Below are positions 47,652 through 59,200 of a stretch of 64,000 nucleotides of DNA, piece by piece. The notes under the pieces were generated by a model. That model searched no databases, was not told the origin of the DNA, and saw only the letters and a list, made by a program, of their open reading frames with translations. Position 1 is the first letter of the stretch. Every line of letters starts with the position of its first letter. The stretch covers positions 434,001 to 498,000 of the forward strand of contig MQVO02000016.1 in assembly GCA_001986395.2 (NCBI GenBank). Direction: 5' to 3'. This DNA is from Irpex lacteus (Eukaryota > Basidiomycota > Agaricomycetes > Polyporales > Irpicaceae). A program made the position numbers and the translations under genes.

Positions 47652-48063
47652 TTATTGCCGTTTGCGAAACGCTTGTCGCGGGCGCGTTTGCATCACCTTT
47701 TTGGAAGTCTAACCCTAGCCTCGGGTCACGACGACCTCAAAGTTGTGTACCACTTTCCTCCTCAACCACTGCACATATCCTTCTAATTCTTGGTGATTCT
47801 GAACCGCACAAACTAGTTCTATTGCAACGTACAAGGTTTATCTGGCCTGCCTCAATGGTTTTTAGGGAGTGAGAAGGCCACCTCCAAGGTCGCCTCCAAC
47901 GGCTGTGACGACGACGGCGACACGAAGAAGCTGCGGGGGCTTCTGCAACTGTACACAGAGGACGGGGTAGTATGTGCCTAGTGCGTAGGCTATGTAATGG
48001 TGCGTGCTCATCACTAGATGTGTGTTCATGGACCTGACCTCCGCCACGCTATCAGGCTTGCAC
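47652..48063 (+). repeat. Left arm of the internal inverted repeat
   Basis: 412 bases that pair with 48828-49238 in inverted orientation. The outer 162 bases (47652-47813) are identical to the reverse complement of 49077-49238. The inner 250 bases show roughly 80-85% identity by eye with small indels. Confidence 0.85.
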
Positions 48064-48827
48064 TCGTGTTCCATCTGGCTGGTGCAATTCGATCGTTCGA
48101 CGTGTATATACGGCTCAGTCGCATGTGTGTATATGTACTGAAGCACACCTCATGGATGTCTTTCATCTCCGCAAGTTGTTCTTGCTCTGCTTGTGGAGAG
48201 CCCTTAGCGATGACTTTTTACCGTCATATGCCCTTACATGCACCTGACTACCATCCAATGAGTGGTTACCTGTCTAGTACGTTATATCATTACTATCTGA
48301 GCTTGATATTCTGTGCGTTGTGTGATATTTCAAGCTGTGTGAAGCTATGCAAGGTACTACACTGTATCAAATGCTCATTTCTCAAAGGTTGCTGCGAAAC
48401 TTGAGGTTAGAATACGACCGCGGAGTAATCAGTCCATCTGGAACACACTTGAGAATAAGAGTATGCGCAGAAATAAATGGCATTGCCGTGGTAGGGTAAG
48501 TGTCCTCAATTATTGGCCTGCCCGTGTCGGCTCTGGTGGGAGGAGACGGAAATCGTATGAAGGATGATTGAAGGATAGCATGTCTCCCATCCTACGTACA
48601 TATGAGCACTTCTGATATGTAGAGTCTTAGTTCCCAAAGCTTCTGTCGCTGTGGGAGTTGGGGAAAGCGAAACAGGTCGGCATCCTGAGTAGCGGCAAGC
48701 GGACCACGAGTGACCTGCCGGGGATGCAGAAGATATGTATAACGAACTTCAAAATACACAAACGCAGTCGGATAGCCTACAGCAGACCGTCTAGTGGTAG
48801 AATTCTCGAGAATATATTGAGGATGCG
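48064..48827. other. Spacer of the internal inverted repeat
   Basis: 764 bases between the arms. No frame with recognisable content on either strand; AT-richer than the surroundings. Confidence 0.45.
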
Positions 48828-49238
48828 TGCAAGCCTGATAGCATGAGGAAGGTCAGGTCAATGGACACACATGTAGTGATGAACACGCACCGTTACATGG
48901 CCTACGCATTAGACACACACTATCCCATCCCACATATACAGTTACAGGAGCCCCCGCAACTTCTTCGTGTCGCCGTCGTCGTCACAGGTGTTGGAGGCAA
49001 CCTTCGAGGCGGCCTTCTCACTCCCTGGGAACCATCGGGGCGGGCCAAGTAAAATTTGTACGTTGCAATGAAGCTCGTTTGTGCGGTTCAGAATCACCAA
49101 GAATTAGAAGGATATGTGCAGTGGTTGAGGAGGAAAGTGGTACACAACTTTGAGGTCGTCGTGACCCGAGGCTAGGGTTAGACTTCCAAAAAGGTGATGC
49201 AAACGCGCCCGCGACAAGCGTTTCGCAAACGGCAATAA
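48828..49238 (-). repeat. Right arm of the internal inverted repeat
   Basis: Inverted partner of 47652-48063. Its outer end (CGCAAACGGCAATAA) abuts the last exon of the N-terminal DUF6589 part. Both arms contain the end of an unknown open frame (SKVASN...CDDDGDTKKLRGLL). Confidence 0.85.
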
Positions 49239-50880
49239 GTCGGCCGCCAGTTGTGCACTGCGTCTATTCTCAGGCTCGCTCATCTTCTCTTTTCCCTTCA
49301 TGAGCTATATCATTATGCGGGTGAGTCTATATCGTGCTATCGCAAAAGGACAGGCAATTCACCTTATTGAGCAAGGGCTCATCTTCGCTGTCTGAGTCCT
49401 CATCCTCAACGACACTCGGCCCCGTAACGACTTCATCGAGATGATCTTGGTGAGTTTCCGTGTCGCTCTCCCACTCCAACTCGGACCCCTCTGACTTGGA
49501 CTCAGAGCCAGACTCACTGCTTGCATCATCCAAAGACTCTAGCATATCAAAAGGCTCCTGCGCTTCGAGAGTCTTCGGCTTTGGAGTGACGGTAGCAAGC
49601 CCAGCTAGTGTCGAAGTGCTGATACCAGCGTCGGTGGTGTCGTTGGCTAAGGCTGGCAGAGGTTCGTGAGCTACTGTGCTCTCTTGCGGCTTATCCGAGT
49701 TGACAACAACGCTATCTGGACCTGACGTGATCGTCGAGTAGGCACTTCCCACACCGAGATGTGCAGCTACACTGATTGCCTGTCGAGACGCGCCAGTTGC
49801 ATAGAGGTATAGTGAAATGATATGTTTGAAGTAACTGTTCCTCTGACTGCGCTCGCCTAGAAGAACCAACATAGACGTTCCTACACGCTAGTCACAAGGG
49901 GGCAGTTCCAATTAGTTTTGTAACGAGGGCATAGTTGCGGTACGTGCTTACATGCTGTTTTCGTTGCTCCGTTTGTTCGGTTTTTGATAACTCCTGCCTT
50001 GGCGTCGTCGCTAGTGTATGGAATAGGGTTGTTGTGACCGGGCAGAGCATAGAGAGCTTCCGGTATAGGCCTACGAAGCTGAAGTTCGAGACGAAACTCT
50101 TGTCAAGCTGCATAGTGTGTGACTGCAGTAGATTACTTTTGGTAACCTCGTCGCCCTCACGAGCCATCTCCTTGCTAACATGTTCAACAGCCCACTTCCG
50201 TAACGCTTTCTGCCCAGATTTACAGTTCCGCTTGGAGGCCCAATGGTTCAGCACCCGTGACACTTGCTTGCTAGATTTGAAGAAGCCTCTGTAGCGAGTA
50301 TGCGCAGGACATGTCGAAAGCGGGTCCGCTATCCATTCAACCAAGTCTCCCCATGTGTGGCCTGCATCCTGCAGACGGGCCAAGATATCTTTGAATACGG
50401 CATCAGCCTGATCTGGCAGACTCTGAGAGACCATGGGTATCGGTATTGCAGGTTCTGCGGCCAGATTTCTAGAAGGGCCAGGTGGATCAGCACCGTCTAA
50501 GTGGCCAGGCTGGTGAGTATTCATCTCCCGCCAACTGTTGCGTTCCCGTCTCGCCCTATAGTGCTCTAACAGAGCGGCTTGCTGGGTTTTACGCTTTTTC
50601 TCTTTCCGGATAGCTGCTTGCTGAGCCTTAGTCCCAGATATCGGGGAACTACCGACGTAGGAAGTGTCACTTTCGTATCCGTCGTGGGGATTTTGACTCA
50701 GTGATTCATTATATTTCGAAGGTGTGATAGGAGGGCCTTGAGAGCCTGAGCGGCCTCGTCGGCGTGGGGTGCTGCCAGCGCCAGTGTGAGCTAGGGGTAA
50801 GCGCACAATCCTTGGCACTCGATATCCATGAATTGTGCTTACCGAGGGCTGAATGTTAGAACGTCTGGGACCTGCTGCAT
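49239..50880 (-). pseudogene. Element 1 DUF6589 protein, N-terminal part
   Basis: Exons on the minus strand: 50843-50880, 49952-50771, 49363-49887 and 49304 down to about 49239, where the inverted repeat begins. The start MQQVPDVLTFSPR joins exon 2 in frame when the acceptor is the CAG at 50772-50774. Visible are a basic coiled segment (AIRKEKKRKTQQAALLEHYR), then the N-terminal DUF6589 pattern: VFKDILARLQDAGHTWGDLV, a helical region with WASKRNCKSGQKALRKWAVE, and MLVLLGERSQRNSYFKHIIS plus LYLYATGASRQAISVAAHLG. After that comes a Ser/Glu/Asp-rich linker. Running into the repeat arm, the frame continues for about 44 codons of non-homologous sequence and stops at 49104-49106. The separation from the C-terminal part is what disrupts the gene. 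Confidence 0.68.
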
Positions 50881-51073
50881 AGGTACTTGGTGGTGGATGC
50901 AGTGGTCGTTGTAGAATACAACGTAGGAAATTTTGTTCACCACAGAGCAGAATGAATATTTGCTTCCGCTGATAACGATCGAGTGTTTGCAATCCGGCGG
51001 CCTTGTTTGCCAGTCCTCTAAACTCTGACCATATCCGCCACCCACATCCCTCACTGGTATTTACCTTTCCGCC
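50881..51073. promoter_or_regulatory. Divergent promoter of the element 1 DUF6589 and helicase genes
   Basis: 193 bases separate the proposed start codons, so the two genes would be transcribed outward from one control region. The minus-strand frame stays open back to an ATG at 51054, so the DUF6589 start could lie further upstream. Confidence 0.4.
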
Positions 51074-53730
51074 ATGAAGCGTAACAGCAAAAAATCGAAA
51101 TTCCAAGGGCGGTGTTCACGCAAATCTACCACGAGCGCCCAGCAGCGAAAGAAGCTCACGTCCGAGCAGATTGAAGAACTGCGGGACAAGCTGCATAAAG
51201 CTTATGGACGCGAGCCATACGACTTTCAATTAGAAGCAATTAAAGCACAGATTGAGGGTACAGATCTACTTGTGCATGCCGCTACTGGTGCTGGCAAGAC
51301 GACACTTGCTGCTGGGCCCCATGTATGGATTCCCAATGGTATAACACTTATCACAACGCCTCTCATTCAATTGGCCGAAGAGATGGTACATTTTTTCAAG
51401 TATAGCTGTTTGCACCGACTCATGTATCAAACCCGGTGTGCTCAGGTTGAAACATTCACGAAGGAATTCGGGCTTAATGCAATATCCATCCATAGTAAAA
51501 ATGGCGCGTTATCTCCTCGAGCGGTGAAGGTGAGCATTACCATATAGACATCACAACAACGCTCAGCAATGACTGTCAAGGATATACTCGACGGCAAATA
51601 CCAAGTGATCCTTGCCTCACCCGAAATGATGCAAACCCGAACATTTATTGACAAACTTCTTCGTAATCAAAGATTCACCCGCAGAATCATTGCCCTTTTC
51701 ATCGACGAGGCTCACTGTATATCGCACTGGGGTGCTCAGTTCCGAAAGAAATATGGGACTATTGGCACCTTACGTGCCTTTCTTCCAGCTTCTACCCCCG
51801 TCGTTGCCGTCTCCGCTACTCTGACCGGCCGTGTCCGACGTGATATTCAGGCCAAGCTGCACTTCTCCAAAGCCAATTCCAACTTCATCGACATAGGAAA
51901 CGACCGCCCAAATATCTCCCTGGTTGTTCGTGCATGTCAGAACCCCATGAACACCTATTCGGACCTCGACTTTGTCATACCTGACTCCGTGACATGTATC
52001 GAAGACATACCTAAAACATGGATCTACGTCGACAATATCGATGATGGTGCCAAAATTATTCGGCATCTGCGACAGGTCTTGCGCGAGCGGAATCCCGAGA
52101 TGGCAGGGAACATCATTCGTCCCTACAACGCACGCCTGTCCTTGCCCTACCGCGAGAAGGCTATGCAAAACTTTCGAGAAGGGAGCATTCGGATTTTGAT
52201 ATGTACGGAGGCTGCAGGAATGGTAAGAATACTGTTCTCCATGACGACATGCATGCTGATAAGACAACGTACCAGGGATGTAACATTCCTGACATCCGTG
52301 TTGTCATCCAGTGGAAGCTACCGCGCACACTGTCCAACTTCATCCAGCGTGCTGGACGTGCCGCACGCGGTAGAGACCAGGAGGGACTTGCTGTACTGCT
52401 TGTTGAGCCCACTGTATACACTACAATACTTGCTGGTGATATCGAGCCAGCACGTGCACGAAAGGGCAAGGGGAAAGTTGCGGTGGAGGAGAAAGCTGTC
52501 ATGAAGGAATGGGCCATCACTCACGGACTGAAGCGCGGCGGAAGCAGCGGAAACGACAACGTACCAACAGGGAAGAGCCCAGTAGTTGATGCATGTGCTG
52601 CAGATGAGGGCCTCCTAGCATTTGTACAGAGTGTAACATGTCGTCGGAAAATATGGGCGGAGATTTTTGAGTCCACCCATGATCCAGGTAAGCGAGAGTC
52701 CTTGTTGCTGCGTGCAAGGTCACTGACAGATATGTTTTGGTTAGCACCCACTGTACCGTGCTGTGATATCTGCTCACCGTCGTTATTGAACAGGACCCGC
52801 CCGTCTCCTCCAGTCAAGACTACGACCAAGGGGAAGATGTTGACGAAAGGAATTCCTTTCGAGCCTATGCGTTCACGTTTAGAGGACTGGCGGGATGTAG
52901 TTTTCGAACGCGATCACAAGTACTCACCGTTGGACTCCACAGCCATCCTCAGTGACGACGATGTTCTCCATCTGTCGTCTATAGGACCACTAACTGCGGA
53001 CGTACTCCAGTCAATCTTGAGTGCCTCGTGGCCCTGGTGGGGTCGCTACGGTACTGAATTGACGGTGCACACCAGGGATATCGAAGTCGTTTTTAAACCA
53101 CTTCCAAAACCGCCTCGAAAGTCAAAACGTAGCGCCAATGAGCGCAGCAACACCGATAATACCTCGACGAAAAAGCCTCGCACCACTGCCGAGGTACCCC
53201 AACGGTCCCCCACAGCCGCCGCCCAGTTACCACCGCCACAAAGCAGCTTGCCCGCATTCACCGGTGCCACACCACCACCCACACACTCCGAACCGAATAC
53301 TATCACCGCCAGATTGAGTACTCCGCAGGGTGAACTCGTACCCAGTGCACGCTACGAACCTTCATATGGGCATGGCCATTTCACCCAATCTCGGAACCAC
53401 TTTATCAGTGGGTCCTTGCCCCAGGGTGCACCTTTCTATCCCCCCCAGCGAGGCCCAGCAACGGACTCGTCTCATACACGAGACAGCACACTGCAAGGCT
53501 TTGCACATGGGCCGCCAACAGCAACCCCACAGCCGTGGCAGCCTGAGTGGCCTCCGGGTGGCCAGTATTCGATGCACCAGCCTTGGCCATGGCAAGCTGC
53601 TCAGTACTACCCTGTGTACTATCCTGCCATGCCTGGTTGGAACACTCCACAAGCCCCCCAAAGCCGACCATCATCTTCGACAGCTCATCCACCCGTGGAT
53701 TATGGTCCAGCCCCGCAACCGCAGCCATGA
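51074..53730 (+). CDS. RecQ-like superfamily 2 DNA helicase (element 1)
   Basis: Five exons: 51074-51385, 51446-51529, 51581-52222, 52276-52687 and 52745-53730; 811 residues. Motifs: FQLEAIKAQIEGTDLLVHAA with the Walker A T-G-A-G-K-T (residues 71-76), ASPEM, DEAHCISHWGAQFRKKY (Walker B D174-E175-A-H, plus the aromatic-rich loop specific for RecQ), SATLTG, CTEAAGMGCNIPDIRVVIQW and QRAGRAARGRD (arginine fingers). A C-C-x2-C cluster (VPCCDIC) follows in the place of the RecQ zinc site. The C-terminal 200 residues are Pro/Gln-rich with Trp-Pro-Trp repeats, unlike cellular RecQ. No HRDC domain is seen. The core appears intact and likely unwinds DNA in the 3'-5' sense, as RecQ enzymes do. Its place inside the repeats suggests it serves the element rather than host repair. 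Confidence 0.88.
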
Positions 53731-53887
53731 TAGTGGACGCACCTTTGGTCGGTTTCTTTTATTTCTTGTACACAATTGATCTTAATGATAGTAGTTAAAA
53801 GTCTTTATTAATCGACATGTGTGCTTGATGTGACGGTGAGGGGGTACTACAGTGAGAGCGTAAACGAACAACGAAACGAACGCGCGA

Positions 53888-53948
53888 TTTCTCTAAGTAT
53901 CGGTTCTCACGGTCCAGCGCTTAGGGGGGTTCTCGTTTCACGCACAAG
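53888..53948 (-). repeat. Element 1 right terminal inverted repeat
   Basis: Ends in CACGCACAAG; inverted partner of 44987-45047. Weaker similarity continues outward to about 53973. The stretch from the helicase stop (53730) to this repeat holds no gene. Confidence 0.8.
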
Positions 53949-54039
53949 ATATACCAGTCCGCTCGCAAGCTCGCGCGTCCCATTGTTCACTTTGATGGAC
54001 GCACGTGGAGGTTGTGATCGGATCTGGCTGGCGAGTCTA

Positions 54040-54078
54040 CTTACTGAGAGTCCCCCCGTGAGAACGTGTGAGTGTGAA
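54040..54078 (+). repeat. Element 2 left terminal inverted repeat
   Basis: CTTACTGAGAGTCCCCCCGT then GAGAACGTGTGAGTGTGAA; about five differences from the reverse complement of 59986-60025. The stretch from here to the helicase ATG (54217) would contain its promoter. Confidence 0.72.
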
Positions 54079-54216
54079 TATTTCGCGGCCCGACGCGGCA
54101 AACGCGCCCATGTGAGGACGCGTCTAACCTTGCGTACTTGCTTGTCTTCATACGACCGTGTCTACACCTCTATAATCTAATGGTCAACTAATTTGACATT
54201 TATTCTGCTCGTCGTT

Positions 54217-56256
54217 ATGTCTGAAGAGCCCGCAGTCAACTCCAAAGAATGGTTAGAAGCCCTCCTGCGCGACAAGTGTGGATATCCTCAACTGCGCGAC
54301 TACCAGCTGAAGCACGGCCTCGACCTCATTCACGGACGCGATCTCCTGCTAGTTGTTCGACCGGGTGGAGGCAAGACGACGATAATGCTTGCGCCGTTAT
54401 TGGCAGCACAAGCACGAGGTGAGAGTGGGGTGGCTATTATTGTGGTGCCGACGAAGCTCTTGGGGGAGCAGCTGGTGCGTATCAACTCGTTCTTGCAATA
54501 ATGCGCTGACTTAGTATTCTGTATTTAGGCTAAAGTGGCCGTCTCTCGAGGCCTTACCGCGCTTGCCATCAACGAGGATACATTGCGCGACGCGTTCTAC
54601 GAGAAACGCGACCTTTTCGACGAGCTCGCTTCTGGAGAAGGCATCCGCGTAGGGGTCATGAGCCCGCAAATGCTCCGCGGTCCGAGGATGTCTCGCTTCC
54701 TTGGGTCCATCGAGCAGCAACAGGCTGTTCGCTGGATGATGGTCGATGAGGCACACTTGACCTGCGAAGAAGCCGATGGTTGGCGAGCAGCCTATGCTGC
54801 AATCCGCTACATGCGCGCTCGGCTGCCCGAAACCACTGTGTGGGCTGCATTCACCGGGACATCTACACCAGCAGAGGCACAGCAGATAGCTCGTAACCTT
54901 GGATACAAGCCTGGCGCCTTCGTTAATGCAAGGTACTCTATCGATATTCCTAACATCAAATATGTCCTTCGCTTTATGGCCTACCCCCATTCTGGTCCCC
55001 AATTCTACGATCTGGCATTTCTCATTCCCCCATCCATGACCTCCCCTGCTGACATTCCCCGCACCTTCGTGTTCTGCGAGACCATCGACCTCGGCTCTCG
55101 TGTAATGGCTTTTCTTGACAGCCTCATTCCTCAGGGCGTGGCTGGACGTGACAATATCATTAAACCGTACAACTCGCTTGTAGCTCCAGAGGATCGCCAG
55201 GCGTTTATCCGCGATATTGCGGACGGAACTACACTACGGATTGGGATTTGCACTGACACGTGTACCTTTGGACTGGATGTACCGTGCATACGTCGCACGG
55301 TGGTGTATGGTCTGTGTGCGGACTTCAATACCGAGAAACAGCGGCTTTGCCGGGCGGGTCGAGATGGGCTCCCTGCCACTGCATATTCCATTGTCCCGGA
55401 CTGGGTACGCGAGCTGCCGGAGGATGAAATAACGACCGCACAGGCGAAGGAGAACGCAGCAAGACGGGCCAAGCTGCCCAACGTCGTTCGACAGTGGCAC
55501 AATCCGACGTCCGATCTCTGCCCACGAGACGTGGACCGCCAACACAATGAAGAAGCTCGCACCAGTCAGCATTTTCATTTGGAGTCGCTGTCCATGCCTT
55601 GCTGTTTGCAACACAATCCCGATCCCGAACTCAGTGCCGACCGACAGGTTATCGAGTATTGGGTGGCGCAGACTGCACGGCAGCAGTCCGGTGATCCTCG
55701 AAAGGGTCCAGTCCCACGTTCTGACCGCACACACCACGCGCTGGAGCCACAAATGGTCAAGTCGCTAACTCGAATACTCACCCAGTGGCGAGGTGCGACA
55801 TGGTCAAAGGTTCGTGGGAGGGCTCGCAACGTGCTGTGCGTCTCGTTTCTTCCTACGTCTTTGTTGGTGCGTATCGCAGAGAAGGCACATATCTGCACTT
55901 CCGTGGACCGCCTCCAACAAGTTATCGGCTCTCCGCCTTGGAAGTATTTCCCGCAATATGGTGAAGCACTCGTGGGTGTTATATCGGAGGCAATGAAGGG
56001 ATTTGACGAGATTTTTGAGGCTCGTGAGGCGATGGAGGGCGTGAATGTGGGCTCAAGAGTGAATGAAGACAGTGGCACGGGAAAGGATTCTGAGTCGACT
56101 CTTGTCGATTTGACTAACACTGTAGAGCCTCCACAAACTATGCCTCAGTCGGTACGACTTACGTTACCAGTGCCGGCGGGTGTGAAGCGCACACAAGAAT
56201 CTGTTGCAAAACGGCGAACGAAGCGTCTTCGAGTTAATCAAGAGAATACATTGTAA
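54217..56256 (+). CDS. Divergent RecQ-like superfamily 2 helicase (element 2)
   Basis: Two exons, 54217-54474 and 54529-56256; 661 residues. The helicase core is recognisable but diverged: LRDYQLKHGLDLIHGRDLLL, then Walker A P-G-G-G-K-T (residues 49-54), VVPTKLLGEQL, VMSPQML, Walker B VDEAHLTCEEADGW (D159-E160-A161-H162), FTGTSTPAE in place of motif III SAT, FVFCETID, GICTDTCTFGLDVPCIRRTV, and RLCRAGRDG (motif VI). The spacing resembles the element 1 helicase, but the RecQ aromatic loop is replaced and only a partial Cys cluster (MPCCLQH) remains. The C-terminus ends in a basic, probably nuclear, segment (KRRTKRLRVNQENTL). The Walker A lysine and arginine finger are kept, so ATPase activity is plausible. 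Its stop codon abuts the stop codon of the DUF6589 gene. Confidence 0.85.
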
Positions 56257-59200
56257 CTATGTAGTAGTATTCGCCATATTAATGTCAACTTCTGCATCCG
56301 CCGTAAACCCATCCGGCACAGAACCTACTGTATCCATCTCGGCATCAAATCCGACAGAGGTTGCTGCTGTGCGTGAGAGGAATGTTGCCAGCTGCCCATC
56401 ACGAAGCTTCTCATAACCCAGCCTGAACTCGTTTACAACTTCATATGCCTGACGCCGTCCTGGAGTAAATCGCAGAAGATTGACTGCACGGTACTGTGCA
56501 CCAAGCTGGTTAATATCTTTGCTCCTATCTGCATCAGGGTGATAGCCACTTGTGCTCTTCAAACCAAATACTTTTGGCACAACTTCGCGGAGTGCCTGGA
56601 ATCCTGATAAGTTGAGCGCAATGGTATTCTTCATGAAGGGTGAGTCGAAATCCATTGTCTTCTTTACGAGGAGATTCTTCAGCCAGTTATTCAAGTGCTC
56701 CATAAGTAAATCACCCTCGTGCCAATGTCCAGGTAGGCCAGAAGGATTGACGAGATAGTTGTTCAGAAGCGCAATCCGAGTGGGCTCGGGATAGTCCCTG
56801 AGCAAATGACATGCCAACTCCAGCATCTCATTTCCGTAGTTGCTCGATCCAGCACCCCAGAATGAAAAGCGAAGCAGCTTATGATTTGATTAATAGAAGA
56901 GCTAATCAGGGTGTAGGCGCAGCAGACAAACCTTGAGAATCTCGATAACACGTCCAATATCTCCTTCAGCCACTCCTGCGCAGAACTCCATGTACCAGAA
57001 TACTGTTCGCATAAAGCTTGTGGTATTGATCATTGACTGATCACCTTTGTAGCCACCCATTGCTGCAAACTGCTCAGGTTCAGCTCGTCGCTTGCTCTTT
57101 TTTCGTTGAGATGAGGCGGCCCCAGTAGTGCTGCGGCATTCTGTACTAGAAGTGTTGTTTTCATTATCACCATAATGCTCTATAACGTACGTATGAGCAT
57201 CAGAATATGTTTCATTGTGTAGGTATCGTTTACCTGGGGTCTGTGGTGGAGCGGAAGGTCCATAGAGGCTTGTATCTCTGTCTGTGTAGCCGAAGGCGTC
57301 ATCGTAGGCAGCCAGGCACATGTATCTGTCATAAACCTTTTTTGACAGTCTCGTCAAGGTCTCGAACGAGCACCCCTTCATTGGTCCATCTGCCGCAAAG
57401 TACATGCGCAGAGACGTGAGTAGCGTCGTTTTCTTATCGTGGATAACACCTGTCTCTTCCTCGCAAAGCAAGCTATGGAATTGGGTAAGTTGAACACGTT
57501 GGTAATATAAAGGAAGTGAACACACCGTAGCGCATCCAGAACCATTGTCTCGAAACAGTCGTTAAGGAGATGATGAGTGGGATAGAAGTCGCATTTGACA
57601 GGATTATACTTGTGGCGTCCGAGCGTGCGTGCATCTCGATGCAATCCGTATGTGCCCTTCTCGGTACCCTCAAACCAGTGAAGCTTTACAATTGCTTTCT
57701 GCCACGCCCACTTTGCGTGCCAGAGTTGAATTGTCGGGCGAGTCCAGATCCGACGGTTGAAGACGGTTCCAGCCTTGCGCACATGCCAGACCAGCTTACG
57801 CACGCGGTCGATGGTTAACTGATCACCACAAATGAACAGGAAGACCGTTTCAAAAACCATAGGCAGAAGGCACAGCTGGCGGAGAAAAACATCGCGGAGG
57901 ACTTCGTCGGTACCCTTGCTGGTCGACTCATCAATATTTGAGCAACGTAAGGTCACTAGCTGCGTCTTGCGAAGTCGGAGACGGTGCTTCTGATATGTTT
58001 CGGAAAACAGCCTTTCTACGGAAACACGATGTACGGCGAGTGCGGGAATCCAACGGGTCCATATCCGCATCACGGTAGCGTAACCGATCCCGTCTATATG
58101 GTCCCAGTCGATATCGGCCTCAAGCTCGTCCAGCGAGAGGTCAGAGCGCGGGTGGGCTTTCATGTGATCCTCGAGAGCCTGCCGATTGAACGCACCAGGA
58201 GGCACATCCTCCAGCTTGATGAGAGCTCCGGCAGTTCCGCTTTGGAGGTCGTCGTACGCTGCCAACGTCTTCTGCCAAACCCGGTGAGCCTTATTGATAT
58301 TGTCAAAGATCAGCTGGAAGTCCGGCATGCCTGTTGCCACAGACTTTCCCCACTCCTTCAGTACCTCCGATTGTCCTTGACCAAGCTCCTCAAGCAGGCA
58401 TAGCGTTGCTGAGTAAGAGATGCACAAGCCGACTCGGCATAGTATTTGATAGACGGTACGGGGTACATTGTTGGAAAACAATATTACCGCAACAAACTTC
58501 TGAAAGATGTTTGCGAAGCGGTATCGGAAGGCGAGAAGGATGAGAATTGCGACTGTAATACCCTAAAATATGCAAGAGATTAGTGGGCGCAGTAATCATA
58601 TTTTGAAACTCTCGTACCAGCCAGATATCGCGGGTAGAGCCAACCACGGGCGGATCTGTTTCATCTTCGTCGGCTACACCTGATTCTCCCTGTGGTAACT
58701 CTGTGTTCGGTTGTGATGGGCCCGCGCGAGAGGAATCAGTTTCCGCGAGACGGCCGGAAACAGAGAGTCTAAGTTTCTCTCGCGCATCCTCTGATGTAGC
58801 GGCCGAAGCGATCACAGCGAAAAGAGCTGGCGCGTTTCTTGCTATCACGTCCTGCTTCTCCGTGAGGCTGTATGAATATAACATTGACCAAGTGACGGCC
58901 TGTGTACGGCTGGCAATACCGTGTAAAGGATCAAGAAGAATTTTGACTTCTTCGTCGACTCGAACGAGAACGCGTGCGAGCGCCCAATCGAGCAGATCGT
59001 TTCGCGTCGTTGAGGATTCTGGCACATCGGGGGCCTCAAGCAAGCGCAAAGCAGGAGGTAGAGCATGTCGGGGTAATGAGGGGAAGACGATGTCACCAGC
59101 GGAGGGGGTGCGAAGTTTGCCAGAATGCGGGTTCTCGTATAGCAGTCGGACGACGTCTACCGGGCGAGTACCTGCCTTCGAGTCACCACGTACAAAAGAG

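Larger units (their letters stand above)
44987..53948. mobile_element. Element 1: candidate helicase/DUF6589 DNA transposon, about 9 kb
   Basis: Bounded by inverted repeats 44987-45047 and 53888-53948. It carries a RecQ-like helicase (+, 51074-53730) and a DUF6589 gene (-, 50880-45487) that are divergent, with starts 194 bases apart. The DUF6589 gene is split by an inverted-repeat structure at 47652-49238. The helicase is intact. Target-site duplications could not be identified because the exact ends are blurred. Classification as a transposon rests on the repeats, the presence of a second, similarly built element directly to the right, and the multi-copy nature of DUF6589 proteins in Agaricomycetes, which I know from their annotation but cannot test here. 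Confidence 0.6.

Noticed and set aside
51054..51106. Longer N-terminus for the element 1 DUF6589 protein starting at 51106 or 51054
   Set aside because: It would overlap the helicase start, and the added residues look non-protein-like. The frame from 51106 also does not join exon 2 in phase.
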